Below are positions 41,132 to 49,163 of a stretch of DNA of 49,752 nucleotides, in pieces. Source of the stretch: CANHVK01 sp044232905 (GTDB lineage: Bacteria; Bacteroidota; Bacteroidia; Flavobacteriales_D; Crocinitomicaceae); the NCBI GenBank assembly GCA_044232905.1, contig JBIIKZ010000010.1:1-49752 (forward strand), read 5' to 3'. The translations under genes and the position numbers were made by a program. Below the pieces are notes generated by a model that did not search any database, was not told the origin of the DNA, and worked only from the letters and a program-made list of their open reading frames with translations. Each line of letters starts with the position of its first letter. Within the stretch, counting starts at the first letter, position 1.

Positions 41132-44011
41132 ATGAAAAAAATTATTTTATCTATTTCAATCCTTTTTATACTTGTACTTCAAGTAAAAGGACAACAAAAT
41201 GCATTCAACATACAAAAATTTGTATTAGATAATGGATTAACTGTTATTCTAAATCCGGATCCACACGCCGTAGGAGTTTATGGTGCAGTTGCAATAAAAG
41301 CAGGTAGTAAAAATGATCCTGCAGATGCAACGGGAATGGCGCACTATTTAGAGCATTTACTATTTAAAGGTACTACTGAATTAGGTACTACTGATTACGC
41401 AAAAGAAAAACCATTTTTGGATTCCATCGTTTATTACTACGATTTATTAGGAAAAACAAGCGATGAGGCACAACGCAAAAAAATCCAGAAATTAATCAAT
41501 CACCAAAGTGTGCAGTCGGCTAAATACGCAAACCCAACAGAATTTGACAAATTAATCAAAAGCATAGGAGGAACCGAATTAAATGCATTTACAGCAAACG
41601 ACATGACCGTTTACCACAATGCATTTCCAGCTACACAAATCGATAAATGGTTGGAACTTTATGCGCATCGTTTTCAAAATCCTGTATTCCGTTCGTTTCA
41701 ATCGGAATTAGAAGTAGTTTATGAAGAAAAAAATCGAGGAATGGATAATCCATTCAGTAGTCTAATCGAAGATTTACATACCAAAGTATTTGCATCCCAT
41801 CCATATGGTACACAATCTACGATTGGAACAGTTGAGCACTTAAAAAATCCTTCGCTTACTAAAATGTATAAATATTTCAACGATTACTACGTTGCAAACA
41901 ACATGGCTTTAGTAATTTCCGGAAATTTTGATGTCGCTATTACTACCGCTAGCATCAAAGAAAAATTCTCCAAACTGCGTTCAGGTGTTGTACCTACATT
42001 TCCAAATTACCCACAAAGTAAATTTGAGAAACCAGAAATGATGGAGGTAAAACGTACGCCTATCAAATTTGGTATATTGGCATATAAAACCTTCGCTTCT
42101 CGTCATAAAGACCAAATTCCAATGGAAATCTGCTTGCGTTTGCTAAACAATGCTTCCGAAACAGGGAGTTTGGATAAATTACAATTAGATGGTAAGTTAT
42201 TGTTTTCTTCGGCTACTAACTTAACTTACAATGACGATGGTGCTTCGGCTATCGTATTCGGCCCGAAAATTATCGGACAAAGTTTTGAAGAGGCAGAAAA
42301 GTTAATTTATGCTGAAATCGAAAAATTGAAAAAAGGAGATTTTTCAGATACGAACATTCGCATCATTCAACAAGAAATTGAACGTGAACGCAAAGAACAA
42401 TTGGAAAATGAGCAAAGTAAATGTATGACGCTTGTTTCACTTTTCAGTGAAGGATCATCGTGGGAAGAATACATCGCACAAATCAACCAAATTAACCAAA
42501 TAAGAAAAGAAGATATTATCCGTGTTGCAAATAATTACTTCATTGATAATCATTTTACACTTCGTTCTTCCATGGGTTTCCCAGATAAAACTACCTTAGA
42601 AAAACCAGGATTTGAACCAGTAGTAGCAGATCAAAAAATTGAATCCGCTTTTTGTAAAAACTTCTTAGCAAATATGAAAGAATCTGGCACACCAAAAATG
42701 TTAGATTATGAAAAAGATGCAAAATTGACACAATTATTTGGTACAAGTAACTTTTACTTGACGCCAAATCCTTACAACGACATCTTTACCTTAAAATTGG
42801 TGCGTTCTGTAGGAAGTGATTCGATTATAAATTTAGATGCTGCAGCGTATTTATTTAATAATTTTTATACGAAAGATTTAACGAGAGATAAACTAAAACA
42901 AGCTTTCGCAATGCATGGAATTTCTTATAGAGCATACACCTCTGGAAATCGTTTTACAATCGAGTTTTCTGGTCTAGAAGGAAATTTAAATAAAGCTTTA
43001 CCCTTAATAAAAACACTTGTTTACGAACCATTATTAGATGAAAACGCTATAAAAACAATGTTGGATGGTGAAAAATCAAACCGTGATGCGGAAGCAAAAA
43101 ATCCAGATTTAATGGGTAAAATACTATTAGATTATGCCCGTTATGGAATACAATCGGAATACCTTTCTCGTATTCCGTTGAAAAAATTAAATAAAATAAC
43201 CGCAAAAGATATATTAGACATCTACCATAAAACAGAGAAATATACAACTACTTGGCATTTTGTAGGTAACACTGCATTAGAAACGATTAAAGCACAAATT
43301 GAAACTGTTTTTCCAACGGAAAAAGGGATTAAAAACATTCCATATTTAGACAAATTGACTTTACCAATCCTAAAAAACAAAGTGTATTTGGTAAATGATA
43401 AAAAAGCCGTTCAAGGACAAATTTACTTCTTTTTAAATGCCGCAAACTATTCTGGATTAACAAATGACGTCGTGCGCGCAGAAGGATTTAACTCCTACAT
43501 GAGTGATGGTTTCTCCGGAATATTAATGCAAGAAATTCGCGAATACCGTTCGTTAGCATACGCAACTGGAGGTATGCTTGCAACACCTAACATTAAAAAC
43601 AACCCTAGCTGGTATTACGGATATGTTGGTTGTCAAATGGATAAAACAAATGATGCAACTGCTGTGATGGATAGTATGTTGCGATTTATGCCAAAAAAAC
43701 CAGAACGTATCGATATGATTAAATCTGGATTAATCAATTCGATGTCGTCTAATTATCCAAACTTTAGATCCATTTCAAGTTCTATTGCCTATGGAAGAGA
43801 TTTAGGGTATACACATTCTCCAGCATTAGATCGTTATCCGCTTTACAAATCGCTTACGTTCGATAACATCGTTGATTTCTACAACACTAACTTGGTAAAT
43901 CGTCCACGTATTATCACCATCTATGGAAACCTTAAACTAGTAGACAAAAAGAAATTAGCACAATTCGGGGAAATCGAAATTTTGAAACCAAATCAGATTA
44001 GAATCGATTAA
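41132..44011 (+). CDS. M16-family zinc peptidase, secreted, two-module
   Basis: A 959-residue protein with a signal peptide (residues 1-21) and duplicated M16 halves in one chain. The active-site motif HxxEH is at residues 71-75 (HYLEHLLFKGTTE). The third zinc ligand is probably a Glu in EVVYEEKNRGMDNP near residue 180. The C-terminal half lacks the motif, as is normal. Such pitrilysin-like enzymes degrade peptides in the periplasm. The gene stands alone. Its end is followed by a palindrome shared with the convergent pdxJ gene. Confidence 0.92.
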   Translation: MKKIILSISILFILVLQVKGQQNAFNIQKFVLDNGLTVILNPDPHAVGVYGAVAIKAGSKNDPADATGMAHYLEHLLFKGTTELGTTDYAKEKPFLDSIVYYYDLLGKTSDEAQRKKIQKLINHQSVQSAKYANPTEFDKLIKSIGGTELNAFTANDMTVYHNAFPATQIDKWLELYAHRFQNPVFRSFQSELEVVYEEKNRGMDNPFSSLIEDLHTKVFASHPYGTQSTIGTVEHLKNPSLTKMYKYFNDYYVANNMALVISGNFDVAITTASIKEKFSKLRSGVVPTFPNYPQSKFEKPEMMEVKRTPIKFGILAYKTFASRHKDQIPMEICLRLLNNASETGSLDKLQLDGKLLFSSATNLTYNDDGASAIVFGPKIIGQSFEEAEKLIYAEIEKLKKGDFSDTNIRIIQQEIERERKEQLENEQSKCMTLVSLFSEGSSWEEYIAQINQINQIRKEDIIRVANNYFIDNHFTLRSSMGFPDKTTLEKPGFEPVVADQKIESAFCKNFLANMKESGTPKMLDYEKDAKLTQLFGTSNFYLTPNPYNDIFTLKLVRSVGSDSIINLDAAAYLFNNFYTKDLTRDKLKQAFAMHGISYRAYTSGNRFTIEFSGLEGNLNKALPLIKTLVYEPLLDENAIKTMLDGEKSNRDAEAKNPDLMGKILLDYARYGIQSEYLSRIPLKKLNKITAKDILDIYHKTEKYTTTWHFVGNTALETIKAQIETVFPTEKGIKNIPYLDKLTLPILKNKVYLVNDKKAVQGQIYFFLNAANYSGLTNDVVRAEGFNSYMSDGFSGILMQEIREYRSLAYATGGMLATPNIKNNPSWYYGYVGCQMDKTNDATAVMDSMLRFMPKKPERIDMIKSGLINSMSSNYPNFRSISSSIAYGRDLGYTHSPALDRYPLYKSLTFDNIVDFYNTNLVNRPRIITIYGNLKLVDKKKLAQFGEIEILKPNQIRID

Positions 44012-44035
44012 AGTAAATATGGATTGTGAATTAGT

Positions 44036-44059
44036 AGGGATGCAATCCGTTGCGTCCCT
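44036..44059. repeat. Palindrome AGGGATGCAA-TCCG-TTGCGTCCCT between M16 peptidase and pdxJ
   Basis: Ten base pairs with one T-G pair around a four-base loop, flanked by TTAGT/ACTAA that can extend the stem. It overlaps the pdxJ stop codon. I recall similar GGGACGCAA/TTGCGTCCC palindromes repeated in Bacteroidota genomes. It could also act as a weak bidirectional terminator. Confidence 0.5.
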
Positions 44060-44774
44060 AAACTAACTCCTTCAAATACATTTGAACCGTATTCTCCAAC
44101 CCGAAATACAAAGCATCCGATATCAACGCATGTCCAATCGATACTTCCGCTAAAAAAGGAATGTGTTTTTTAAAAAAAGCCAAGTTTTCTAGGCTCAAAT
44201 CATGACCTGCATTAACTTCCATGCCTAGTTCTCTAGCTAATTCAGCCGCTTTAACATAAGGAACAATTGCCTCTTCTTTATTGATTGGAAAATGTTCTGC
44301 GTAAGGACCAGTATATAATTCAATACGATCTACTCCTGTTTTTGCAGCGTACTCAATGTTTTTCAACTCCGTATCCACAAAAATCGAGGTGCGTACACCA
44401 TGACTTTTAATTTCAGTAATAATATTACTTAATTCATCTAAGTGTTTTTCCGTGTCCCAGCCTGCATTGGAAGTCAATACATGCGGCGGATCAGGAACTA
44501 AGGTAGCTTGTGCAGGTTTAAGTTCTGCCACCATTGCCATAAAACGTTGATCTGGATATCCTTCAATATTCAACTCTGTTTGCACCACTTTTGCTAAGTC
44601 AAAGGTATCGTTAGTCGTGATATGACGTTCATCTGGGCGCGGGTGAATGGTAATGCCATGCGCACCAAAACGTTCACAGTCAATCGCGGCTTGAACAACA
44701 TTCGGAGTATTACCACCACGTGCATTACGTATCGTAGCGATTTTATTGATGTTTACACTTAGTTTTGTTTGCAT
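44058..44774 (-). CDS. pdxJ: Pyridoxine 5'-phosphate synthase
   Basis: A 238-residue TIM-barrel enzyme that condenses 1-deoxyxylulose 5-phosphate and aminoacetone phosphate to pyridoxine 5'-phosphate. Visible blocks are LSVNINKIATIRNARGGN at the start, ITIHPRPDERHI with the substrate-binding His and Arg, ELKPAQATLVPDPP with its catalytic Glu, and VNAGHDLSLENL and VSIGHALISDAL at the C-terminus. Its product becomes PLP, which the aminotransferase and alanine racemase in this window use. It lies 27 bases after the HAD gene, with its own promoter candidate. Confidence 0.96.
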   Translation of the reverse strand: MQTKLSVNINKIATIRNARGGNTPNVVQAAIDCERFGAHGITIHPRPDERHITTNDTFDLAKVVQTELNIEGYPDQRFMAMVAELKPAQATLVPDPPHVLTSNAGWDTEKHLDELSNIITEIKSHGVRTSIFVDTELKNIEYAAKTGVDRIELYTGPYAEHFPINKEEAIVPYVKAAELARELGMEVNAGHDLSLENLAFFKKHIPFLAEVSIGHALISDALYFGLENTVQMYLKELV

Positions 44775-44790
44775 TTCGACAAAATTTTTA

Positions 44791-44817
44791 CAAAGTTAAA
44801 ATTAAAACAACCCACAA
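44791..44817 (-). promoter_or_regulatory. Promoter for pdxJ: TTG-N16-TAACTTTG
   Basis: A perfect TAACTTTG at 44798-44791 on the minus strand with a TTG 16 bases upstream, inside the end of the HAD gene. The spacing is a little short. The leader would be about 13 bases. Confidence 0.5.
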
Positions 44818-45419
44818 ATACGCTCCCTTTTACCTAGATGATAGGTTTGAATTCCTACTTGTTGGGCTCCAAGAATATGCTGTTCAGTATCATCAATAAA
44901 CAAAGTTCTGGCTGGATTCAATCCCTGTTCTTTTATAACAAACTCGAAAATTTCAGCATCCGGTTTGCGCATACCAATATCACTAGAAAAATATACCTTC
45001 TCAAAATAAGGATGTAAGGTTTTTTCTGCCGAAACTTGTTGCAAATGATGGTGTACTTTTTGAATGTGGATTTCATTCGTATTACTCAATAAAAATGTAC
45101 GTTTCTCGTTCTGCAAACACTTTAATAATTCTAAATTCTCCACCGGAAAATCTAAAATCATCGCATTCCATGCTTCCACTACCTGATTCGCTTGCGTTCC
45201 TGTTGGCAGATAATCCAACACTTTATTGATAAAATATTGCACCGAACATTCCCCTTTTTCAAAAGCATCAAACAAACCACTCTGCGCAGCTTGCGAATAA
45301 AGATCACTAAAGTTGGTCAAACCCAAAGCTTCAAAAGCCTTTGTAGTTTTTTCATACTCCAAATTAATCACTACTCCTCCCAAATCAAAAATAATGGTGT
45401 CAAAATCTGCTAATTTCAT
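44802..45419 (-). CDS. HAD-superfamily subfamily IA hydrolase
   Basis: A 205-residue phosphatase-like protein with motif I FDLGGVVINLEYE (nucleophile D12), motif II LLSNTNEIH, the motif III Lys in IGMRKPDAEIFEFV and motif IV FIDDTEQHILGA. The DLGGV start, with Gly where an acid (DxD) is often found, is typical of YihX-like alpha-D-glucose-1-phosphate phosphatases and related enzymes. The substrate is unknown. It precedes pdxJ on the same strand. Confidence 0.85.
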   Translation of the reverse strand: MKLADFDTIIFDLGGVVINLEYEKTTKAFEALGLTNFSDLYSQAAQSGLFDAFEKGECSVQYFINKVLDYLPTGTQANQVVEAWNAMILDFPVENLELLKCLQNEKRTFLLSNTNEIHIQKVHHHLQQVSAEKTLHPYFEKVYFSSDIGMRKPDAEIFEFVIKEQGLNPARTLFIDDTEQHILGAQQVGIQTYHLGKRERICGLF

Positions 45420-45462
45420 CTTATTCTAATTTTATAATCCCCCCAGAAAAAACCTGAAAAAT

Positions 45463-45484
45463 GAACATTATGAACTGAATGTTC
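45463..45484. promoter_or_regulatory. Inverted repeat GAACATT-N8-AATGTTC
   Basis: Perfect 7-bp arms in the 257-base gap between the divergent HAD and ftsX genes. It might be an operator or a small hairpin; nothing else supports it. Apart from this repeat and the ftsX promoter I see nothing in that gap. Confidence 0.25.
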
Positions 45485-45609
45485 CTCCATACTACATCCG
45501 CAAAAACGTCCTACAATTTCTCAACTGCTTAATGGTGAAAAAACACTAAATGTACACATTCTTCGCCTATTCACTTCACATTTCTAATCCAGAATTTCTC
45601 AATTATTTT

Positions 45610-45640
45610 TTGTTAATATTTGTTTATCGCACTAACTTCG
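45610..45640 (+). promoter_or_regulatory. Promoter for the ftsX operon: TTG-N20-TAACTTCG
   Basis: TTG at 45610-45612 and TAACTTCG at 45633-45640, 20 bases apart; the -7 box has one mismatch. A second TAACTTCG at 45664-45671 sits just before the ATG without a TTG. The leader from the first is about 32 bases. Confidence 0.5.
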
Positions 45641-45676
45641 TTTTTTCTTACATTAAATTTTCCTAACTTCGCGACA

Positions 45677-46567
45677 ATGAGTGAATCTGCAGAAAAATAC
45701 AGCCGCAAAGGACTACGAACCAGTTACGTTTCTACCGTTATTGGTATTTCCTTGGTGCTATTTATGATCGGTTTAGTGTTAGGTGGTATGTTAGGACTAA
45801 AATCCATCCAAACACAAGCGAAAGAAAACCTTCAAGGGGATTTGTTTTTTAAACCAGAACAAACAAATGCCGATATCAAACAAATAGAACTAGAAATAAA
45901 TAGTTGGCCAGAATTTAAAGAAGTTACTTTTATTTCTCCGGATCGTGCCATGAACGAATTCAGTGGATCTACTAATAACACGCAAGAAATTCTTTCCATT
46001 TTTGAAAAATCAAATCCGTTGCCTCCAACAATCAGTTACCGACCAAAAGAGAAGTACGCGAATAAAAAAGGCATGTTATTTATCAAACATAAATTATTAA
46101 GAGCATATAAAAAGCAAATCGACGAGGTGAATTACGACGAAGCAAGTGTTGAACAAGTAAACCTTGGGTTCAGACAATTCGTTTTCTTATTCTTAATTGT
46201 TGCAGCTTTATTAATTGTTGTCGCAGTAGCTATGATAAATAATACCATCCGTTTAGCATTATACTCCAAACGTTTTACAATCAAAACTATGCAATTAGTA
46301 GGTGCAACCTCCGGATTTATTCGTAAACCTTTTTTAACACAAGCGATACTACAAGGTATTGTTTCTGCATTAATTGGTATGGCTTTATTGGTATCACTAT
46401 TTTATACAATTAATAATTTAATCGATTCTGTTGAAATCGCATTTCACCTACAAACACTATTAGTACTATTTATTTCTATCGTATTGATTGGAATAATTAT
46501 TACACTCGTTTCTACTTGGTTTGCTTTAAACAAGTATTTACGTATGAAATTAGACGACTTATATTAA
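45677..46567 (+). CDS. ftsX: Cell division protein FtsX
   Basis: A 296-residue permease-like protein with the FtsX topology: a cytoplasmic N-terminus, a membrane helix (about residues 20-42), a periplasmic loop (about 45-165) and three further helices (about 170-290). Typical blocks are GLRTSYVSTVIGISLVLFMI, ISYRPKEKYANK and MQLVGATSGFIRKPFL. With the ATPase FtsE it activates peptidoglycan hydrolases at the septum. No ftsE is adjacent, which is usual in Bacteroidota. I chose the ATG at 45677 (MSESAEKYSRKG); the open frame extends to 45620 only from a TTG. Confidence 0.93.
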   Translation: MSESAEKYSRKGLRTSYVSTVIGISLVLFMIGLVLGGMLGLKSIQTQAKENLQGDLFFKPEQTNADIKQIELEINSWPEFKEVTFISPDRAMNEFSGSTNNTQEILSIFEKSNPLPPTISYRPKEKYANKKGMLFIKHKLLRAYKKQIDEVNYDEASVEQVNLGFRQFVFLFLIVAALLIVVAVAMINNTIRLALYSKRFTIKTMQLVGATSGFIRKPFLTQAILQGIVSALIGMALLVSLFYTINNLIDSVEIAFHLQTLLVLFISIVLIGIIITLVSTWFALNKYLRMKLDDLY

Positions 46568-46582
46568 TTAAACTACATAACC

Positions 46583-46846
46583 ATGGACAAAGCAAATCAC
46601 CGTTTCGCATTTCAAGATTTAAACTATAAACTATTAATCATTGGATTGGTAATCAATATCATCGGATTTATTTTAATGATAGGCGGTGGCTCTGCAGATC
46701 CAACAAAATTTGATGCCGAAGCACTATTTTCTCCGGTTCGATTGACTGTTTCTCCAATCCTAATTGTAGCAGGTTATATTATCATGATTTACGCAATTAT
46801 GAAAAAGCCGAAGAAAACAGAAAACAACGAAACTCCTTCAAATTAA
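46583..46846 (+). CDS. DUF3098 small membrane protein
   Basis: An 87-residue protein with two membrane helices (about residues 16-36 and 55-75). Its N-terminal FAFQDLNYKLLIIGLVINIIGF, then GGGSADPTKFDAEALFSPVRLTVSPI between the helices, is the DUF3098 signature. It is almost always found between ftsX and uppP in Bacteroidota, as here (15 bases after ftsX, 1 base before uppP). Its function is unknown; the neighbours suggest a link to septal wall synthesis. Confidence 0.88.
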   Translation: MDKANHRFAFQDLNYKLLIIGLVINIIGFILMIGGGSADPTKFDAEALFSPVRLTVSPILIVAGYIIMIYAIMKKPKKTENNETPSN

Positions 46847-46847
46847 G

Positions 46848-47678
46848 ATGGACTTTATTCAAGCGATCTTACTTGCAATCATCGAGGGACTAACTGAATT
46901 TTTACCCGTTTCTTCTACTGCTCATATGATCTTTACAAGTACCATTTTTGGTATAGAAAAAGATGTTTTTGTAAAAATGTTTCAAGTTTCTATTCAATTT
47001 GGAGCTATTCTTGCGGTTGTGGTATTGTACTGGAAAAAATTCTTCGACTTTACCAACTTCAAATTTTACATCAAAATTGGTTTGGCAGTAATCCCAGCAC
47101 TAGTATTAGGTAAATTATTCGACGATAAAATTGAAGCAGTACTTGAAAAACCGCTTCCTATTGCAATCACACTAATTATAGGAGGAATCATCTTGTTGTT
47201 CATTCACCGTTTATTTAAAAATACACGCATCGACGAAGAACAAAACGTGAGTAACAAAAGTGCTATCACGATCGGTTTTTGGCAATGTTTAGCGATGATG
47301 CCAGGTACAAGTCGCTCGGCAGCTTCTATCATTGGAGGAATGCAACAAGGACTAACCATGCGAATGGCAGCGGAATTCAGTTTCTTTTTAGCAGTTCCTA
47401 CCATGTTAGCAGTAACAAGTTATTCAATTTTCTTGAAAGATTGGGATGTACCAGTAGCTGTAGGACAAATCGTGGAAATGAAAGGCTACGAAATGTTAAT
47501 GGTGAAAAATTACATGATTTTATTCATTATTGGAAATATCGTTGCTTTTGCGGTCGCAGTTCTTGCCATCAAATTCTTCCTAGGAATCTTGAAAAAATAT
47601 GGATTCAAAATGTGGGGATGGTACCGTATCGTGCTTGGTATTACGTTTATTATTTTTGAAGTGTTTTTCAATAAATAA
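46848..47678 (+). CDS. uppP: Undecaprenyl-diphosphatase UppP (BacA)
   Basis: A 276-residue polytopic membrane protein that recycles undecaprenyl diphosphate to the monophosphate lipid carrier for wall and surface polysaccharide synthesis; extra copies give bacitracin resistance. The catalytic motifs are EGLTEFLPVSSTAHM at the N-terminus and MPGTSRSAASIIGGM near residues 144-160, on paired re-entrant segments. It sits in the conserved ftsX-DUF3098-uppP-truB order. Confidence 0.95.
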   Translation: MDFIQAILLAIIEGLTEFLPVSSTAHMIFTSTIFGIEKDVFVKMFQVSIQFGAILAVVVLYWKKFFDFTNFKFYIKIGLAVIPALVLGKLFDDKIEAVLEKPLPIAITLIIGGIILLFIHRLFKNTRIDEEQNVSNKSAITIGFWQCLAMMPGTSRSAASIIGGMQQGLTMRMAAEFSFFLAVPTMLAVTSYSIFLKDWDVPVAVGQIVEMKGYEMLMVKNYMILFIIGNIVAFAVAVLAIKFFLGILKKYGFKMWGWYRIVLGITFIIFEVFFNK

Positions 47679-47695
47679 ATCCTTTCCATTGTTCC

Positions 47696-47725
47696 ATTTA
47701 CACATTAATTAATTTACACATTAAT
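47696..47725 (+). repeat. Direct repeat of ATTTACACATTAAT, 16-base period, at the truB start
   Basis: Two exact 14-base copies (47696-47709 and 47712-47725). The second ends in the first two bases of the truB ATG. It looks like a local tandem duplication of the translation start region. Confidence 0.6.
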
Positions 47726-48413
47726 GAATTACGATTTCCAAGCTGGAGAAACTTTATTGGTAGACAAACCTCTTAACTGGACCTCTTTTGATGTTGTCAA
47801 CAAATTGCGTTGGAACCTTAAACAAAAACTAGGAATCAAAAAATTTAAAGTTGGGCATGCAGGAACGTTAGACCCTTTAGCTTCAGGATTGTTAATCATT
47901 TGTACTGGTAAAAACACCAAAAAAATTGATCAATTTGTTCTAGAAGATAAAACCTATACCGGAACAATCTTGATCGGTAAAACAACTCCTTCCTACGATT
48001 TAGAAACAGAATACAATCAAGAATTTCCAGTCGATCATATCACAGCTGAATTGTTGGAAGAAGTACGCTCTTCGTTTTTAGGGGAACAAGACCAAATACC
48101 ACCTATATTTTCTGCCAAACAAGTAGATGGAAAACGCGCCTACGATTTAGCAAGAGCAGGAAAAGAAGTTGTATTGAAAGCAAATACAATTAACATCTCC
48201 TTATTTGAAATGGATGCTTCCCGTTTTCCAGAAGTAGACTTCAAAATTACGTGTAGTAAAGGCACATATATCCGTTCAATTGCGAACGATTTTGGGCAAA
48301 AATTAAAGTCTGGAGGAGCTTTAATCGCTTTGCGAAGAACTGCCTCCGGAAGTTTTTTAATCGAAAACTCCAAATCGGTAGACGATTGGATTACCACAAT
48401 TCATAACACATAA
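47724..48413 (+). CDS. truB: tRNA pseudouridine-55 synthase
   Basis: A 229-residue enzyme that makes pseudouridine 55 in the T-loop of most tRNAs. The catalytic Asp is D50 in VGHAGTLDPLASGLL. Other blocks are LVDKPLNWTSFDVV, IPPIFSAKQVDGKRAYDLAR and CSKGTYIRSIANDFG. It lacks the C-terminal PUA domain found in longer TruB proteins, as is usual in Bacteroidota. It starts 45 bases after uppP and is followed 9 bases later by a response regulator gene. Confidence 0.95.
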   Translation: MNYDFQAGETLLVDKPLNWTSFDVVNKLRWNLKQKLGIKKFKVGHAGTLDPLASGLLIICTGKNTKKIDQFVLEDKTYTGTILIGKTTPSYDLETEYNQEFPVDHITAELLEEVRSSFLGEQDQIPPIFSAKQVDGKRAYDLARAGKEVVLKANTINISLFEMDASRFPEVDFKITCSKGTYIRSIANDFGQKLKSGGALIALRRTASGSFLIENSKSVDDWITTIHNT

Positions 48414-48422
48414 TCCATACTT

Positions 48423-49112
48423 TTGAAAAAGATTTGTTTAATAGAAGATGAAGAAAGCCTCTCAGATTTAATCAAAATGAATCTGGAATTAGAAGGCTAT
48501 ACAATAGACACCATTGCGCATGGTACTGAAGCGTTTTTACGTGCATTCGAAATGGACAATTTTGATTTAGTGATTTTAGATGTCATGCTTCCAGAAGTTA
48601 GCGGACTAACCATCTGTAAAGAAATTCGAAAATACAGCCGTGTTCCCATCCTTTTTTTATCTGCCAAAGGAACAACACAAGACCGCATCGCAGGATTAAA
48701 ATTAGGCGCAAATGATTATCTACCAAAACCTTTTGACTTAGAAGAATTACTACTTCGTGTGCAAATATTGGTTGAAGGCATTGAAGAAGTAAGCTCCGTT
48801 ATTGATAAAATCAGTATTGGAGAATTCTCCGTGGATTTTACCAGTTATTTAGTTAGTAATACACATACCGGTGAAAAACATGATTTGAGCAAACGCGAAA
48901 TCGATTTGTTGAAACTATTTAATTCCAAACAAGGACTCGTAATTTCTAGGGATGAAATTCTAGATACCCTTTGGGGGAATGATCAATTTCCAACATCCAG
49001 AACAATTGATAACTACATCCTTAACTTTCGTAAAATTTTTGAAACAGACCCAAAAACACCGAAATACTTTCACAGTATTCGTGGGGTTGGATATAAATTT
49101 GTGAAAGAATAA
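48423..49112 (+). CDS. OmpR/PhoB-type response regulator, no adjacent kinase
   Basis: A 229-residue protein. The receiver domain (residues 1 to about 118) has the acidic pair E8/D9, phospho-acceptor D53 (LVILDVMLPE), a switch Ser in LFLSAKG and the conserved Lys in YLPKPFDLEELL. The winged-helix DNA-binding domain (about 128-229) has HDLSKREIDLLKLF and SRTIDNYILNFRKIFE. It starts with TTG, since no ATG lies nearby. It is 9 bases after truB and probably co-transcribed. No histidine kinase gene is next to it in the window; the next gene is convergent. Confidence 0.92.
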   Translation: MKKICLIEDEESLSDLIKMNLELEGYTIDTIAHGTEAFLRAFEMDNFDLVILDVMLPEVSGLTICKEIRKYSRVPILFLSAKGTTQDRIAGLKLGANDYLPKPFDLEELLLRVQILVEGIEEVSSVIDKISIGEFSVDFTSYLVSNTHTGEKHDLSKREIDLLKLFNSKQGLVISRDEILDTLWGNDQFPTSRTIDNYILNFRKIFETDPKTPKYFHSIRGVGYKFVKE

Positions 49113-49139
49113 AAAAGGCCACTCTTTCGAGCAGCCTTT
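49111..49139 (-). terminator. Intrinsic terminator after the acyl-CoA dehydrogenase gene
   Basis: On the minus strand AAAGGCTGCTC pairs with GAGTGGCCTTT over 11 bp, with some G-U pairs, around a GAAA tetraloop, followed by a T-run. It lies 24 bases after the stop. On the plus strand the G-U pairs become mismatches, so it serves mainly the minus gene. Confidence 0.75.
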
Positions 49140-49163
49140 GTAGTTTCAAGAAACTTATTGCTA

